DNA of 64,000 nucleotides from Trichaptum fuscoviolaceum. Its lineage: Eukaryota > Basidiomycota > Agaricomycetes > Hymenochaetales > Trichaptaceae. The stretch is taken from assembly GCA_910574455.1 (NCBI GenBank), contig CAJSYZ010000002.1, forward strand, positions 6,087,390-6,151,389. The letters are read 5' to 3'. Shown here piece after piece: positions 33,613 through 44,320 of this stretch. The notes under the pieces were generated by a model that saw only the letters and a list, made by a program, of their open reading frames with translations, was not told the DNA's origin and did not search any database. How positions within the stretch are numbered: the first letter of the stretch is position 1; each line of letters starts with the position of its first letter. A program made the translations under genes and the position numbers.

Positions 33613-33770
33613 AGGCTAAAACCCGCCTCTGGGTGCAGGCCGGAATTTTGCTTCAATGACTGAGAATTCAAATTTTTTGTAAGAGAAGTAAGGAAGATAC
33701 GTTGATTTATGCAATTGTGGCCGGAGAAAAAAAAAGTGCTGAGGGGGGGTTGAGAGGCGGGTTTTAGCCT
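33613..33770. mobile_element. 158 bp inverted-repeat miniature element
   Basis: An exact 18-bp terminal inverted repeat, AGGCTAAAACCCGCCTCT on the left and its complement on the right (33753-33770), bounds a 122 bp AT/G-rich core. Target-site duplication is not obvious. The left flank also carries short palindromes (GTGACT-ACT-AGTCAC). The size and perfect ends fit a miniature inverted-repeat transposable element. Confidence 0.65.
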
Positions 33771-33929
33771 TCCGACACTGTAGTAGTGTTGTGGATTATT
33801 GGTACTCAGGCTGGTGAAGCATTGCTGAATTCAAACTCTCTCTTGGCCTTCATCAAGAGTTTAACATTGGATCAATCATTCCACAATATCTAAATTTCAT
33901 CTAGTACTTGTATTCCTACGTAAACTAAT

Positions 33930-33995
33930 ATGAGGTTGTCTCATTCACCGGAGGAGGAGGAGGGCGGCGGGGGGCGACAAAGGTTAATGAGCATA
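33930..33995 (+). pseudogene. remnant of glycine-rich gene 3' end
   Basis: A GGAGGAGGAGGA / GGCGGCGGGG tract occupies the position that the glycine-rich genes hold at the other two cassettes, between the F-box gene and the mucin-like gene. The flank after it (about 34000-34170) matches the flanks after those genes. Only the glycine run is left. Confidence 0.4.
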
Positions 33996-34322
33996 ACCGA
34001 CACGAACATGCTACACTTATTGCAGTATTATATCCCACAGCATCCTCATTCTAAAAATAACAGCAAAATTTCGATTGCAGTGCGACATGACAATGATTCT
34101 ACAATGAGTAAATGCAATAAATACCTAATTTTGCACAAAGACCCCCAGAGAAAACAGAAATAACAATAGTAAAATAAAAGGCCCTTTCACACACAAGGTC
34201 AATCAAACGAATGTACATTTCAAAAGGATGTACTAGTAAATGAACGGCTGAGTACAAAGACTACTCGCTAACGAAGGGACGAATATTCAACAAAGGATGA
34301 TGACGGGGAACGAAAACTGTGA

Positions 34323-37300
34323 TTACGCCGCCCTCGATTCAGAGGCGAGGTAGGGAGGGAGCTGCGACTCCTGAGAGGTCGACGTCATGCCAGTCACAGG
34401 CGTCGCAGGCGTGTATGGGGGAGGGAACGGCGGCGGGTTCGGGCGGGCAGGAAGAGCAGGCTCAGGTACAGACGCCACGGTAGCCCCAGTAGACGAACTG
34501 CGCTCGAGGTCGCCCACAACTCCTGCTGACGGCGGCGACTGCTGCTCTGCAGCCATGTCCGTATCAACGAACAGCGAGGCGTCTTTCTGCATCGAGCTCG
34601 GCCGCGGGGCGTGCGCCATCGTCGCCGTCGCCCGAGGCGGGACGGGGAGCGGACGCGGCTGGGTATCTGGCGGAATGGAGACAGGCTCGTCCTCGTTGCG
34701 CATCGTGGTAACTGTCGGCGGCACAAGCTCGAACCTCACACGGCGTCTTCGCCTCACAAAGAAGAAAATGAGCAGAAGGAGGAGTGGGACCAAGACCGAG
34801 ACCGTCACAGACGCTATGAGGGTCGACTTAGGGATATCCGATGAGCTGCGTCAAGAAGAGTCAGCGACCGAGCAGAAGGAAAACGAATTTGGGAACTTAC
34901 GTATGACGCACAGGCATCGGCGAAGTCGTCTCAAACATCCTGAAGACCGTCGAGGGCTCAGCCGATGTAGCAAGGAAGACATGGCCTTGGCGGTCCGTCT
35001 CAGTTATGGTCACCGCGATCGTCTCCGTTGTGAAAGGCGTCGATGTGATAAATGTCGTAACGCTATCAGTCTCTGTTACAGTCTGTGTGATTACTGATAC
35101 CGTCGGGGCTAAAAGCGGCTCAGTAGCCGGTGAGAGGACTGAATCCGAGTCCGAATCCGTAGCAGAAAATGAGACCGTTGGCGTAGGCGCAGCGTTCGGA
35201 AGGAAGGACGTGATGAGGCCAGGAAGGGCGATCGAGCTCGATGGTTCCGCCATGTCTGGAATTGCGGTGATGAGCCCAGGGAGGACGACTGAGCCCGTTG
35301 CTTGCGCAGAGACCGGCATGTTCATGTCAGTGCGGACCACCGATGAGCCCAGCCCATCCGCAGTCGATTGGTCGTCCTGAGTGACCACGATTCCCGGATG
35401 CGTGACCCTCGTTGCAACGCCAGGGCCATTGACAAAAGAAGTCGAGGTCGTCGCTGCGGACGTTTCGTCCTCTGGTGCCCCCGTAATCTCGACAGGCGAT
35501 GCAGCTATGGTCTTGATCGCTGTGAATACACCCGTAGACGAGCCCAACGTAAGCGTAATCGTCCCGGGAAGAGTCTGAACAGGCGTCTCTGCAGCTGGCG
35601 ACTTGGTCTCGGGCGCAGCCACGATCGTGACAGTGGGGGTAGCAGGCGAGATCTTATCAGACGAGCTTTTAGAGGGCGAGGCTTCAGTATTCGTATGCTC
35701 TACAACGACTGTCTGAAGCGGCGCGACCACCGACGCCGTCACGACCGCTTGCGTCACTGAGGTGGTGACCTCCGTCAACGTCGTGAACGCCGGAACTGTC
35801 GGCACGCCTGTAGTCTTCGGCGCCGACTCGTCCGAGGCTACGCGTTTGGTGGATGAGCTATCCTGCGCGGGGACTACGGGCCCTGGAGCATGGATGCTTG
35901 TCGTCGGCTCCGGAGATGCTACAGGTGCGTCAGTGATGACCACAGGAGGTTCTGTAGTTGGCGTCGGACGAACACTGGTCGTCGTCAACGGAGCTGCTGG
36001 GATCGTAGACGTCGGTGTAAAAACGACAGGGGGTTCCGTTGGACCGCTCTCCTGGGCCAAGGTCACAGTACTACTCACGATGGGAGTCTGCAGTATAGGA
36101 CTAGTTACAGGCGTCACAGGAGAGTCCGCAACGGAGGAGGTGGCTGCATCGCTGGAACTAACGAGTGCAGTCGTACTGCGCTGGGGGGCAGGTGTCGTAC
36201 TCTCCACTTCTGAGCTAGTGGTGGGTTGAATCGCTGCGACGGTAGCGGTCAGAGGTGCAGTTGTCTCGTTTTGGGCCAACGTAGGCGAGTCAGCCTCTGT
36301 GGTAGTGATAGCAGACGCCGTTGACTCATTTGAGGTATTGTCCGTAACACTCTCTACCGGAATCTGCGTCGTAGAGACAGTGATTTCGGTACTTGCTTCC
36401 GTCGCAAATACAGTAGTAGGAGCGTCCTCCACAGTGAGCGAACGGATTGGCGAGGACGTGACACTGCTACTAGGAGTTTCAAAAGTCGTTGGCACGACAG
36501 AAGTAGATGTTTCAACTATCGGAACACTGGACGTGACTTCGTCTGAGGAGGACGTCGACGGCAGAGACACAATCGACGTATCCGATGCAGGAGGAGTAGA
36601 AGTCGATTCAGCTTGCAGGACGCTCGAGGAAGAAGTCGTCGCATCGGACTCTGAAGCAGCAGGAGAAGTTGCGGATATGGTAGTGGACGTCGTTTGCGTA
36701 GCTGGACTGGTCGTCGACCTTGCTGGTGACGTAGACGCCGGTAAGCTACTGGAAGAAAGCCCGGTGGAAGATGCAGGTAGTGACTTAACCGTAGACGTCG
36801 ACTCCGGCGCCAATGTGCTCAGAGAGGTAGACACAGGAACGGATGTCGAGAAACCCAGCGTAGTCGCAGTCGCGCTGCCTTCCGTACTTTGACTCTCGAA
36901 TGCCGACGTACTGAGTGCAGAAACAGCTGAATCCGAAGTAAAGACAGCAGTCGAAGTCGCATTGAGCCCTGCAAAACTCGACGCTGATTCCGAAATGGAC
37001 GCAGACGAAGGTGCACTAGCAGTCTGAGACGCACTGCTACTCGCCGCCACCGTGGTCGAAGTGACCGCACCACGACCCGCACTGGCAGTGGACGCAGACC
37101 CAGCGCCAGAAACAGACGGCGTGAAGAAACTCGCCACCACAGGCTCTGTCTCTTTCGCCGTCTCCGCGCTCGAGGACGGCGTGAAGAAGCTCGGCACCAG
37201 AGTCGATGTGGTATTAGGCAAGCCTGCGCTCCCCGAAAACGACAGACCCGAGAACGCTGAATCTGAGAAAGCTGGAGCTGAGGCGGAGAAAGTCGCATTC

Positions 37301-39954
37301 GGCGCAGCAGTGAGCGATAAGCTGCTCGAAGGCAAAACCGAGATGGACGTCGCCTGCGAGGCGCTCGCGCTGCTCGTCCGGTGTCCTGACTTGCCTGACG
37401 AAGAAGCTGAAGTATGCTTCGCACGACTCGATGTCTGGATACCAGTAGACGAGGGTATGGCAGTCGACGGCGTGAAGAAGCTCGCCGACGCCGTCGTTGT
37501 CGCCTTTGAACTCGCGCTCGCGCTGGAGGAGGGCGTGAAGAAGCTCGGGACGAGTGACGTCACCGACGTGTTGACGTTGACGGGTGCGCTTGCGGATCCG
37601 GACAGAGATGCTGATGCTGAAAATGAGAAAGGAGCATTTGAGGAAGCTGCGGGGAGGAAAGACCCTGTCGCAGACGCCGAAGGAGTAGCGCTTGCACTCA
37701 GCGACGCGCTAGACGACACGGACGTGCTCCGTGTCGTCGCCACGATAGTCGTGCGTGTATGGCGCGCCGTCGACACGCTCTTCGTCCCCGAAAGCACGAG
37801 TGATCCCGTCTTGGTCTTCGCCTCCGATGCTGACGGGGACGCCGACGCGCTCACCAACGATGCCGTGCCCAATTCAGAGTCAGACGCAGACGCAGACTCA
37901 GAGACCGCTGACACCGAACTGCTGGGCGTGAAGGCCGAAGAGAAGCTTGCGCTCTGACTTGCAGACACGCTTGTAGAGGTTGGGACAGGCGCAGAGGTGA
38001 ATGCAGAGGCGGAGGCAGAGGCAGGGGTAAATGGAGTGCCAGTGGAAGATACACCGCTCCCACTTCCTCCCGACGACGACGCACCCGCACTCGCACTAGC
38101 CGTGTTCGAGAACCCGCCGAGCGTAGACCGCGACGCTGAGAGCGCTGATGTTAATCCACTACGTTCCGCGCTGGCGCTCGTACTGGCGCTCTTAGTGATC
38201 GAGGTCGAGGTCGAGGTCGTGGTCGTGGTAGAGAAGCGCCCGGACGTAAGTGGCTTGCTTGAGATCAGAGATGCGGAGGCGGATGCGGAGGTGCTCTGGC
38301 TCTGGCTTGCAGACAGCGAGGACACAGAAACAGACGCGCTAGGCACGAAAGGAGTAGCAGACGCAGCTGCACCACTGTCCGACACTGACGCTGAGTCTGA
38401 GATCGTAGGCACACCACCCGTGTCTCCCAATGACGCAGACACAGACGCAGAGCTAACCACGCTCGAAATACTGCCGGCCGCCGAGGCTGGTGAGAGACGC
38501 GCACTCGCACTCGCGCTCTCGGCTCCGGATTCGAACACCGTTGGGACAGCTGAGCTCGCAGCCGCCTCGGACGAAGTCGAGGACTCTGCCGCTCTTGAAG
38601 AAGTCGATTGCGCCACGGCTGTGCGCGTACTCTGTGAGCCCGAGCGCAAGCTCGTGCTTGTACTCGATAGAGCTAGGGACGCGCTCTCACTGCTCGTCGT
38701 TGTTGTCTTCGCCTTCGCCGTGGTAGCGGAAATAGAAGCAGTGACCGACTCCGCCCCACTCCTACTCGAACTCGTACCACCCGCCTCCGTCGTCGTGCTT
38801 TCCAAACTCGCACTCGCACGCGCAGCGGAAGACGAAGACGATTTGAGCGGAGCTCTGGTCGAAGTCAAGGCCAAGGTCGTGGGCGTGGTCGTCGCCGTCG
38901 ATGAACTCGTAGTCGAGCTCGCAGAAATAATCGCGCTGGAACTGGGACGGGCGTCTCCATGCGCCGTACTCGCCAGGCCGGATTCGCTCGAATGGTCAAT
39001 TACAGATGCGGAAGAAAAAGAAGTAGCAGCCGTCGTCAGGCCTCCCGCAGCACTCGAACTCGATATCTCCGTCCCAGACTTCGTCCTCGTAAACGATACA
39101 GTCGCAGTCGCGGTCGCTGAATGTACGGACGTCCTGTTCAGACCAAAGCGGAGATATATTCAGTTAATATCGTAACGGACGGAACAGGGGAAGTAATAGA
39201 ATAGAAACATGATTAAGAAAACTCACGTAGACGAGACCGCCTTGCTCGACTCCGCATCTACACCCGTGCGCACAGACGCAGATGCGGATCCCGTCCTCAC
39301 AGACGAACCCCGACCTCCGCTGTCCGTCGAGCTGCTCGATGCAGAGGCCGATGGGGTCGTAGCCACAACGCTTGGAGTCGAAGTTGAAGTTGCAGTTACA
39401 GTTGAGGACAAAGCGCCAAGCGAGGTCGACTTCGAGGACAGGGACGACTCAGCTGCCGTCCGCCCGCTGGTATGGGTACGTGAGGACGTGAATCCCGATG
39501 ACGCGGACGCGGATGAGGATGTAAATGCGGATGAGGTCGTTGTCGTGCTTGAGGGCGTGCTTGAGCTTGGTGTAATCGTAGAAGTCGCAAATCGTGATAT
39601 TGAGAACGCAGAAGCGGAAGTAGAAGAGGAATGGGAAGGGGTGGACGTCGATGCGATGGATGAGGACGAAGAGTTGGATGTGGATGTGGTTGCCGCTTCA
39701 GACGTGAGTGCAGAAGTAGATTTGGTTGAAGAAACGGATGACGAGGACTTGGATGAAGAGAGCTTAGACGACGATGCCGCCGACGTCGTCAGAGGGAGTT
39801 CAGCAGACGAAGTCGTCTCTAACCCCGCTCCTGCTTCTTCTTTTTCGAGACTCGTCAAAGTCACTGCTCCTACAAATCAAATTCGTCAGCCTGTTCCTTC
39901 AACACGGAGGAATAGTCGGAGACACTCACGTTTGCGCTCCGGAATGGGGCTCAT
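34323..39954 (-). CDS. large mucin-like Ser/Thr-rich single-pass membrane protein
   Basis: Four minus-strand exons (39954-39930, 39869-39227, 39133-34901, 34845-34323) join in frame to 1807 residues. Introns have GTGAGT/GTAAGT donors and the first and last boundaries are repeated in paralogues. After MSPIPERKRAV come about 1600 residues that are mostly Ser, Thr and Ala, with recurring FFTPSSS and SRAKHTS-like motifs; such regions are usually O-mannosylated cell-wall stalks. A hydrophobic segment (about 1642-1664, SVTVSVLVPLLLLLIFFFV) is followed by RRRRR and a roughly 143-residue proline-rich tail. The tail has PPPY (about 1775-1778) and LPPY (about 1796-1799), motifs known to bind WW domains of Rsp5-type ligases. 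No signal peptide is visible, which is odd for this layout. The best reading is a wall- or surface-associated stalk or sensor. Long plus-strand frames here are antisense shadows of serine codons. Confidence 0.75.
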
Positions 39955-40206
39955 TATTAGGTGTGGGCGAAAAGACCGAAAAGATTGTAAAGAACGAAAA
40001 GAACGAAGAAGTTATAGATCTGCACGCATATTAGCTAGCATTACGAATGATAATACAGACGCGACGTACCTGTGAAATACGAAGACGAAGACGAACGAAT
40101 GCACCTCCCCAGCCAGCCTGAGTTTCGTCCACTACAACCGGCGCCCCTGCACCTCTAAATCACGGAAATGAACGAAGGATACCCAGTCGGCCGTGTGCGA
40201 CTTGGT

Positions 40207-40216
40207 GTTTTTTATG
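40207..40216 (-). promoter_or_regulatory. weakened TATA position of mucin-like gene, unit 1
   Basis: Read on the minus strand this is CATAAAAAAC. Units 2 and 3 have TATAAAAAAC at the equivalent place (about 49780-49789 and 59190-59199), about 270 bp before the start codon. Unit 1 has a T-to-C change in the first base. Confidence 0.45.
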
Positions 40217-41080
40217 TCTTATGTTGCTCTCCAGGAGCGTGCCAGGCTAGAGTGAGAGTGTCATCGTCAGTCCTGTATCTCCGCTCAACGCGCAAAGAGG
40301 AAAAGCAATACGCACCTCGTGGTGAGCCGGACTTAAAGAACGTCGAGCTCGTGAAGGAAAAGAAAAGAGACAAGGAGACTCCCCTAGGACAACAGGTGGC
40401 CTGCAGCGGGTCTGAGGGACGGAGGATACATATGGCTTTCTGACGCATCGCATCATACCGGCAAGCTGATGTGATGCGGGCTGTCAGAGGTCGGATAGAG
40501 CACAACACAAGGCGAGGCGGAGGAGCTCTGGCTGCCGGTGGGCGCTCTGCGAAACGAACATTCCCGGATTCCCGGTTGGACAACGCTCGTCGACGCTATA
40601 GGATAGGACGGCTGGGAGTGATCACTGTCACGTCGGATATCAGCTGCGTACAAGAGTGTGCCATCACTTGTGTCCACGGATTCGATCTGCAGGTACGCCC
40701 TGGACAAGGCGCGAGTCCGACATGGACTGCGTGTGCGCAGAGGCTAAAGTTAACTCTGATCATGGGCGCTGAGATCTTGATGACGTCGTAACCGTCGCTG
40801 TTTGTCGCTTCAAGAGATAAGACTGGCCCTAAACTTAAGGTGACACATTTTGTGCCTGAAATTGCCATAAAAGGGCTAAATTCGCACGTCGCTAGTCCAC
40901 GACCCCCTTCCAGTACATGTTGGTGCTGTAGCACGGACGGGCATGACCTCCCCCGTGCTTTGGCTTTCTATCTACTGACTACGGCCGCGGTGCAGTAGCT
41001 AATGCAACTCATCGCGGGCCGCTACAACGTGGGAACCAAGTCCTCGCCATTGCAGGCTTAGTCCTCGTTTGAATCAAAGT

Positions 41081-41360
41081 TGGCAGACTTGTCTTTCTGC
41101 GAGATGATTGTAAGCAATGCTTCTATCTCTGTCCGTAGTCAAGACAACTCACATTATGGCAATCGAACGCATGCTGCCGCAATAGTCAAACCCGCCCGCC
41201 TCCAGCAAGCATTTGCCATCGCAGCCCAACAGTTGCAGTTATTGAACTTGCAATGGCTCAAATCGAAGATGGCAGACTTGTCTTTCTGCGACAGAACTAT
41301 CTCTGTCCGTAGTCAGGACAACTCACATATGGTGAAGAGAACGCATGCTGCCGCAATACT
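41081..41360. repeat. internal direct repeat of spacer (about 100 bp, two copies)
   Basis: The stretches 41081-41185 and 41271-41360 share GGCAGACTTGTCTTTCTGCG, TCTCTGTCCGTAGTCA and CGCATGCTGCCGCAATA in the same order. Read on the minus strand both copies hold an ATGGCRAATGC stretch and a GTGAGT after CATAAT or CATAT, so an exon and its donor site may have been duplicated. The same duplication is present in all three units. Confidence 0.6.
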
Positions 41361-41902
41361 AGGCAATGTGCACCCGCGCATTCGCCATTGCTGTATGTAA
41401 ATATCAATTATTCTGTCAAATCCAACTGAAATGACATACCTGCACCACAGCCAATTGCTTGAACCACTCTGTCCTGCGTGCAGAACTCAGGAACTCCTGG
41501 CTCAACCATGTCGACTCGATTGCACGCGCAACCATGGCACCAGCGCATTTGCAGCACAAAGACCGTCTTGCGACGATTAGGCGCCCACGTAGCGCCCGCC
41601 GAGTCCGCCAGTAAAACCTGAATAGAATTTAAGTAACTGTTTCTACCACGAGACAGTCATATAAACTCACAAATAGATGGCCCAAGACAATGTCCGGCGA
41701 AGAGCTTCGGTGCAAACACATAATCTATGCAAAAATAGGCCGTGTAAGCACCCACATATTGTCTAGTTACGCATGACGGACTTACCTCCATTATAGTGAG
41801 GGCAAAGAGTATAATAGAGTGAGGGGAGGCAACTGCAATGATGCAACGTGAAGGGCAATGACACGGGAGGAGGGACGGCATCAAGGGAGAATATGCCAGC
41901 AT
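41359..41902 (-). CDS. small spliced cysteine-containing protein, unit 1
   Basis: Four minus-strand exons (41902-41786, 41724-41671, 41617-41440, 41390-41359) join in frame to about 126 residues. The three introns are 61, 53 and 49 nt with donors GTAAGT, GTGAGT and GTATGT and CAG/TAG acceptors. The protein starts MLAYSPLMPSLLPCHCPSR with a hydrophobic stretch (IILFALTIM) and later has MRWCHGCACNRVD, PEFCTQDR and AIGCGA. A TATA box (TATAAA, 41951-41956 on the minus strand) lies about 50 bp upstream. Splice sites and frame are kept in units 2 and 3. No family was recognised; a secreted or membrane-anchored cysteine-rich protein is an inference. Three intron removals all restoring frame make chance unlikely, but the last exon is uncertain. 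Confidence 0.5.
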
Positions 41903-42129
41903 AACAGCATAATGAAGGTCTAATGAACTTGTCTCCGCTTCGCGCAAGCCTTTATAGCCATCGCCCTTGGTCTGTGCGAGCTACGCATTCCAATCTAGTT
42001 GCGAGAGGCCTCGCTTCAGTTCTACTCGGCAATATTTCTTTCCTCGCTTAATCTCGTGCGTCCGTCAATTTCGATCGCTTTGCGCGCGCTCAGGGTCAGG
42101 CCGGCTGAAGGAAGTTGATGCAACTGCAC

Positions 42130-42490
42130 TCAGAAGCGCCGCTCGCCCGGCGTCGATACATATATATATTGCTGGTCAGGCCTCTAAACTGCTGCTCGCC
42201 CGCGTCAAATACATATATATATTGCATTACAGGAATTCAGTGAAGGTGCCTCTGAATGACGCAGAGGAGCTCAGGGTCACAACAGAACAATCAGGAGCCT
42301 TCTAATGCTTCTTCTAGCTTATCTCTTTTGTTCTATAGTGCAACACCGCTTGCGTCAACTCTCTACTGTGCCCAAAAGTGTTGCTCGCGCGCTCTTGATA
42401 TACATTGCTGTCCAGGCCTCACTCAGCGGGCTTTGATCCATATATATATTGCTGCTCGGAGGGTGTCAATCCATATATACAATGCTATGT
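42130..42490. repeat. degenerate AT-rich short repeats
   Basis: Four to five modules of about 45 bp carry CGTCRATACATATATATATTGCTG with variable GC-rich neighbours (GCTCGCCCG before, GTCAGGCCTC after). They are at about 42145, 42205, 42395, 42440 and 42470 and are also present in the other units. Confidence 0.5.
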
Positions 42491-42570
42491 GGACCATGCA
42501 CTCAGGGACATCACACCAAATGCTCATCTGGCTCTGGAACACCAATTTGGTGCCAGAATTAGTTAGTTTT

Positions 42571-43205
42571 CTAATTCAGAAATCGAAGCTCCCTCAGCCA
42601 ATCACCACCCACACTTTGTTTTTGCATCAATGCGCTCGGACTGCCGCTTGGCGGATACAAAGCTATGCACGGGTTTCTCAAGATTGAAGACATGTACAGA
42701 AGGTACCAAACGTAATTCAGGGCCGTGCACCAATCGCCCGTCTGACTCTCGAGTCTCAGCTCTGGAAATGAAAGAATTGTCTGCACGGGCAACACGGGGC
42801 GGTAAACTACCTCCGAAGGTGGCGGCTTTAGGGGAACCATGTCCCTGAGACGCTAGCCCTCTTTGGCTAGATGCCTCGACACAGTCTTTGAGAAGCAGCT
42901 GCGCGTTCAATTCAGGAATGTACTTTGCAGCATATCTGGATGCATAAAAAATCAAGAAAGTATTGTATTCCATACCCTCTTCGAGTAGCAAGATCCAGTT
43001 AGCAATTGTCTCCGTGAGGCCGGACAACCAAGAGAAGGAGACACAGCATTCAGGGGTGCTGAGCCAATCACCCGTATGGATCTCGGGTCGAAGTCTTCAT
43101 TGCAGCAGTGCATCAATTTGCGCCTAAAGCTTATTCTTCCGTGTGCACCGCTTGCGGGAGTGCAAGTCATGCACAGCAAGTAAAGCACTATAACCATACA
43201 TTTGA
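42571..43205 (-). other. unresolved minus-strand candidate exon(s)
   Basis: The frame LTETIANWILLLEEGMEYNT, FLIFYASRYAAKYIPELNAQ, LLLKDCVEASSQRG is open in all three units. In unit 2 (52120-52761) it joins an upstream hydrophobic segment (CMVIVLYLLCMTCTPASG) without interruption, because unit 2 has one more base at about 52608. In units 1 and 3 this link is out of frame. No start codon or splice model is convincing and no family is recognised. It could be an exon of an unidentified gene or chance. Confidence 0.25.
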
Positions 43206-44320
43206 AAGCTATATACAACCCCAAATCTGCTCAGCAGGTGCAAAAACATACAGACGAAGGTTTGCAAAAAAGGATTGCTATATTGGGAATGAGAACGGTG
43301 GTGAACCGTCGTTTGCATGTTTCTTCTCTTCCACGTTGACCCTTCTTGACACATTTCTTTTTGCACATTCTGACAACATCTTCTATGCTCAGGCGACACA
43401 CGGGACCGCCAAGTAACGCAAAATCGGGCCTAAACACGGCGGACATAGAGATCTCGGCTATGTGCCGTCCAACGGGCGCTTTCTCTCCCGCCCGTGGAAT
43501 TCTTCGTCTTTAAGCCATCCTCCCCGTTCTGCAGTCTTTCAATACCTGTCTGTATTATCTGGAGGTGTATATTGGCCTAATAATGCATTGAAATCCGCGT
43601 TTCTGTGGCTGGATTTCATGCAACGGGACAGAACTTGCAAATGATTGCAGCAAGATTTCCCGGTGTTCCCCTCTGTCTTCGACACAGATTTCTGTCCGAT
43701 TTGCAGATCTGTTACAATAAGCGACAGCATTTATCGGCTAATTGGCGAAGTTTACACGGTCCATACACCCATTTCGCTCTCTGACTTTCTCCGAAGGTTG
43801 GCAATGCTCTCTGCTATGCATCCTTGCAAAGAGGGTTTCATTTCGCCAGCAGCCAGTTTGCCTGCTTAAACACCCTTCGAGAGGGATCTTCAGTGAGTAT
43901 CTTCAGTCAGGCTGTTGGGTCTCCGCCTAATTTGGCGGATTTACATGTAGATTGCAAGCGAGAGAATCATGGAATGGGGTCCGTTTGGCAAGCGACCAGC
44001 GGGTTGTCTAGACCTTCCATGTCTGCTTCCTGACACCAATCGGAGCTCTGTAATCTCTTATATTAGTCTCCACCAAAGCAGAAGTGTTTCAAGCATGAAA
44101 TAAGCGATGACAGGCCGCACAGAACGCGCGATAATCTATTGCACACACTTGCATGAGTCTACCTTTCTTCACTCGAGAACTTGCATTAATTCCTATGTTT
44201 CTGCTATGCAACTACGGGCACCAACTTCTGAACTATAGGAGACGGTGCATGCAGGGCGAAACGCCAGCAGGGAGGACGGAATAGCAAGAAGAAAATAATT
44301 TATTACGTGCTTGATCGACA

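Noticed and set aside
34387..39175. Long plus-strand open frames (up to 392 codons) opposite the mucin-like gene
   Set aside because: They mirror the serine, threonine and alanine codons of the minus-strand gene, giving Asp/Glu/Val-rich text without start context or splice support. The minus strand has conserved exon boundaries.
40212..40583. Minus-strand 123-codon frame with MSNRESGNVRFAERPPAAR text, repeated in all units
   Set aside because: It starts at TTG, is frameshifted in unit 3, has no splice signals and lies upstream of the mucin-like TATA box. Conservation is explained by the near-identical spacers.
41967..42305. Plus-strand frame of about 112 codons repeated in all units
   Set aside because: The apparent start is TTG, it runs through TATATATAT repeats, and its end differs between units through small indels.
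43231..43446. Frames on both strands near 43.2-43.4 kb kept in units 1 and 2
   Set aside because: They have no start context, are broken by homopolymer changes in unit 3, and show no recognisable content.
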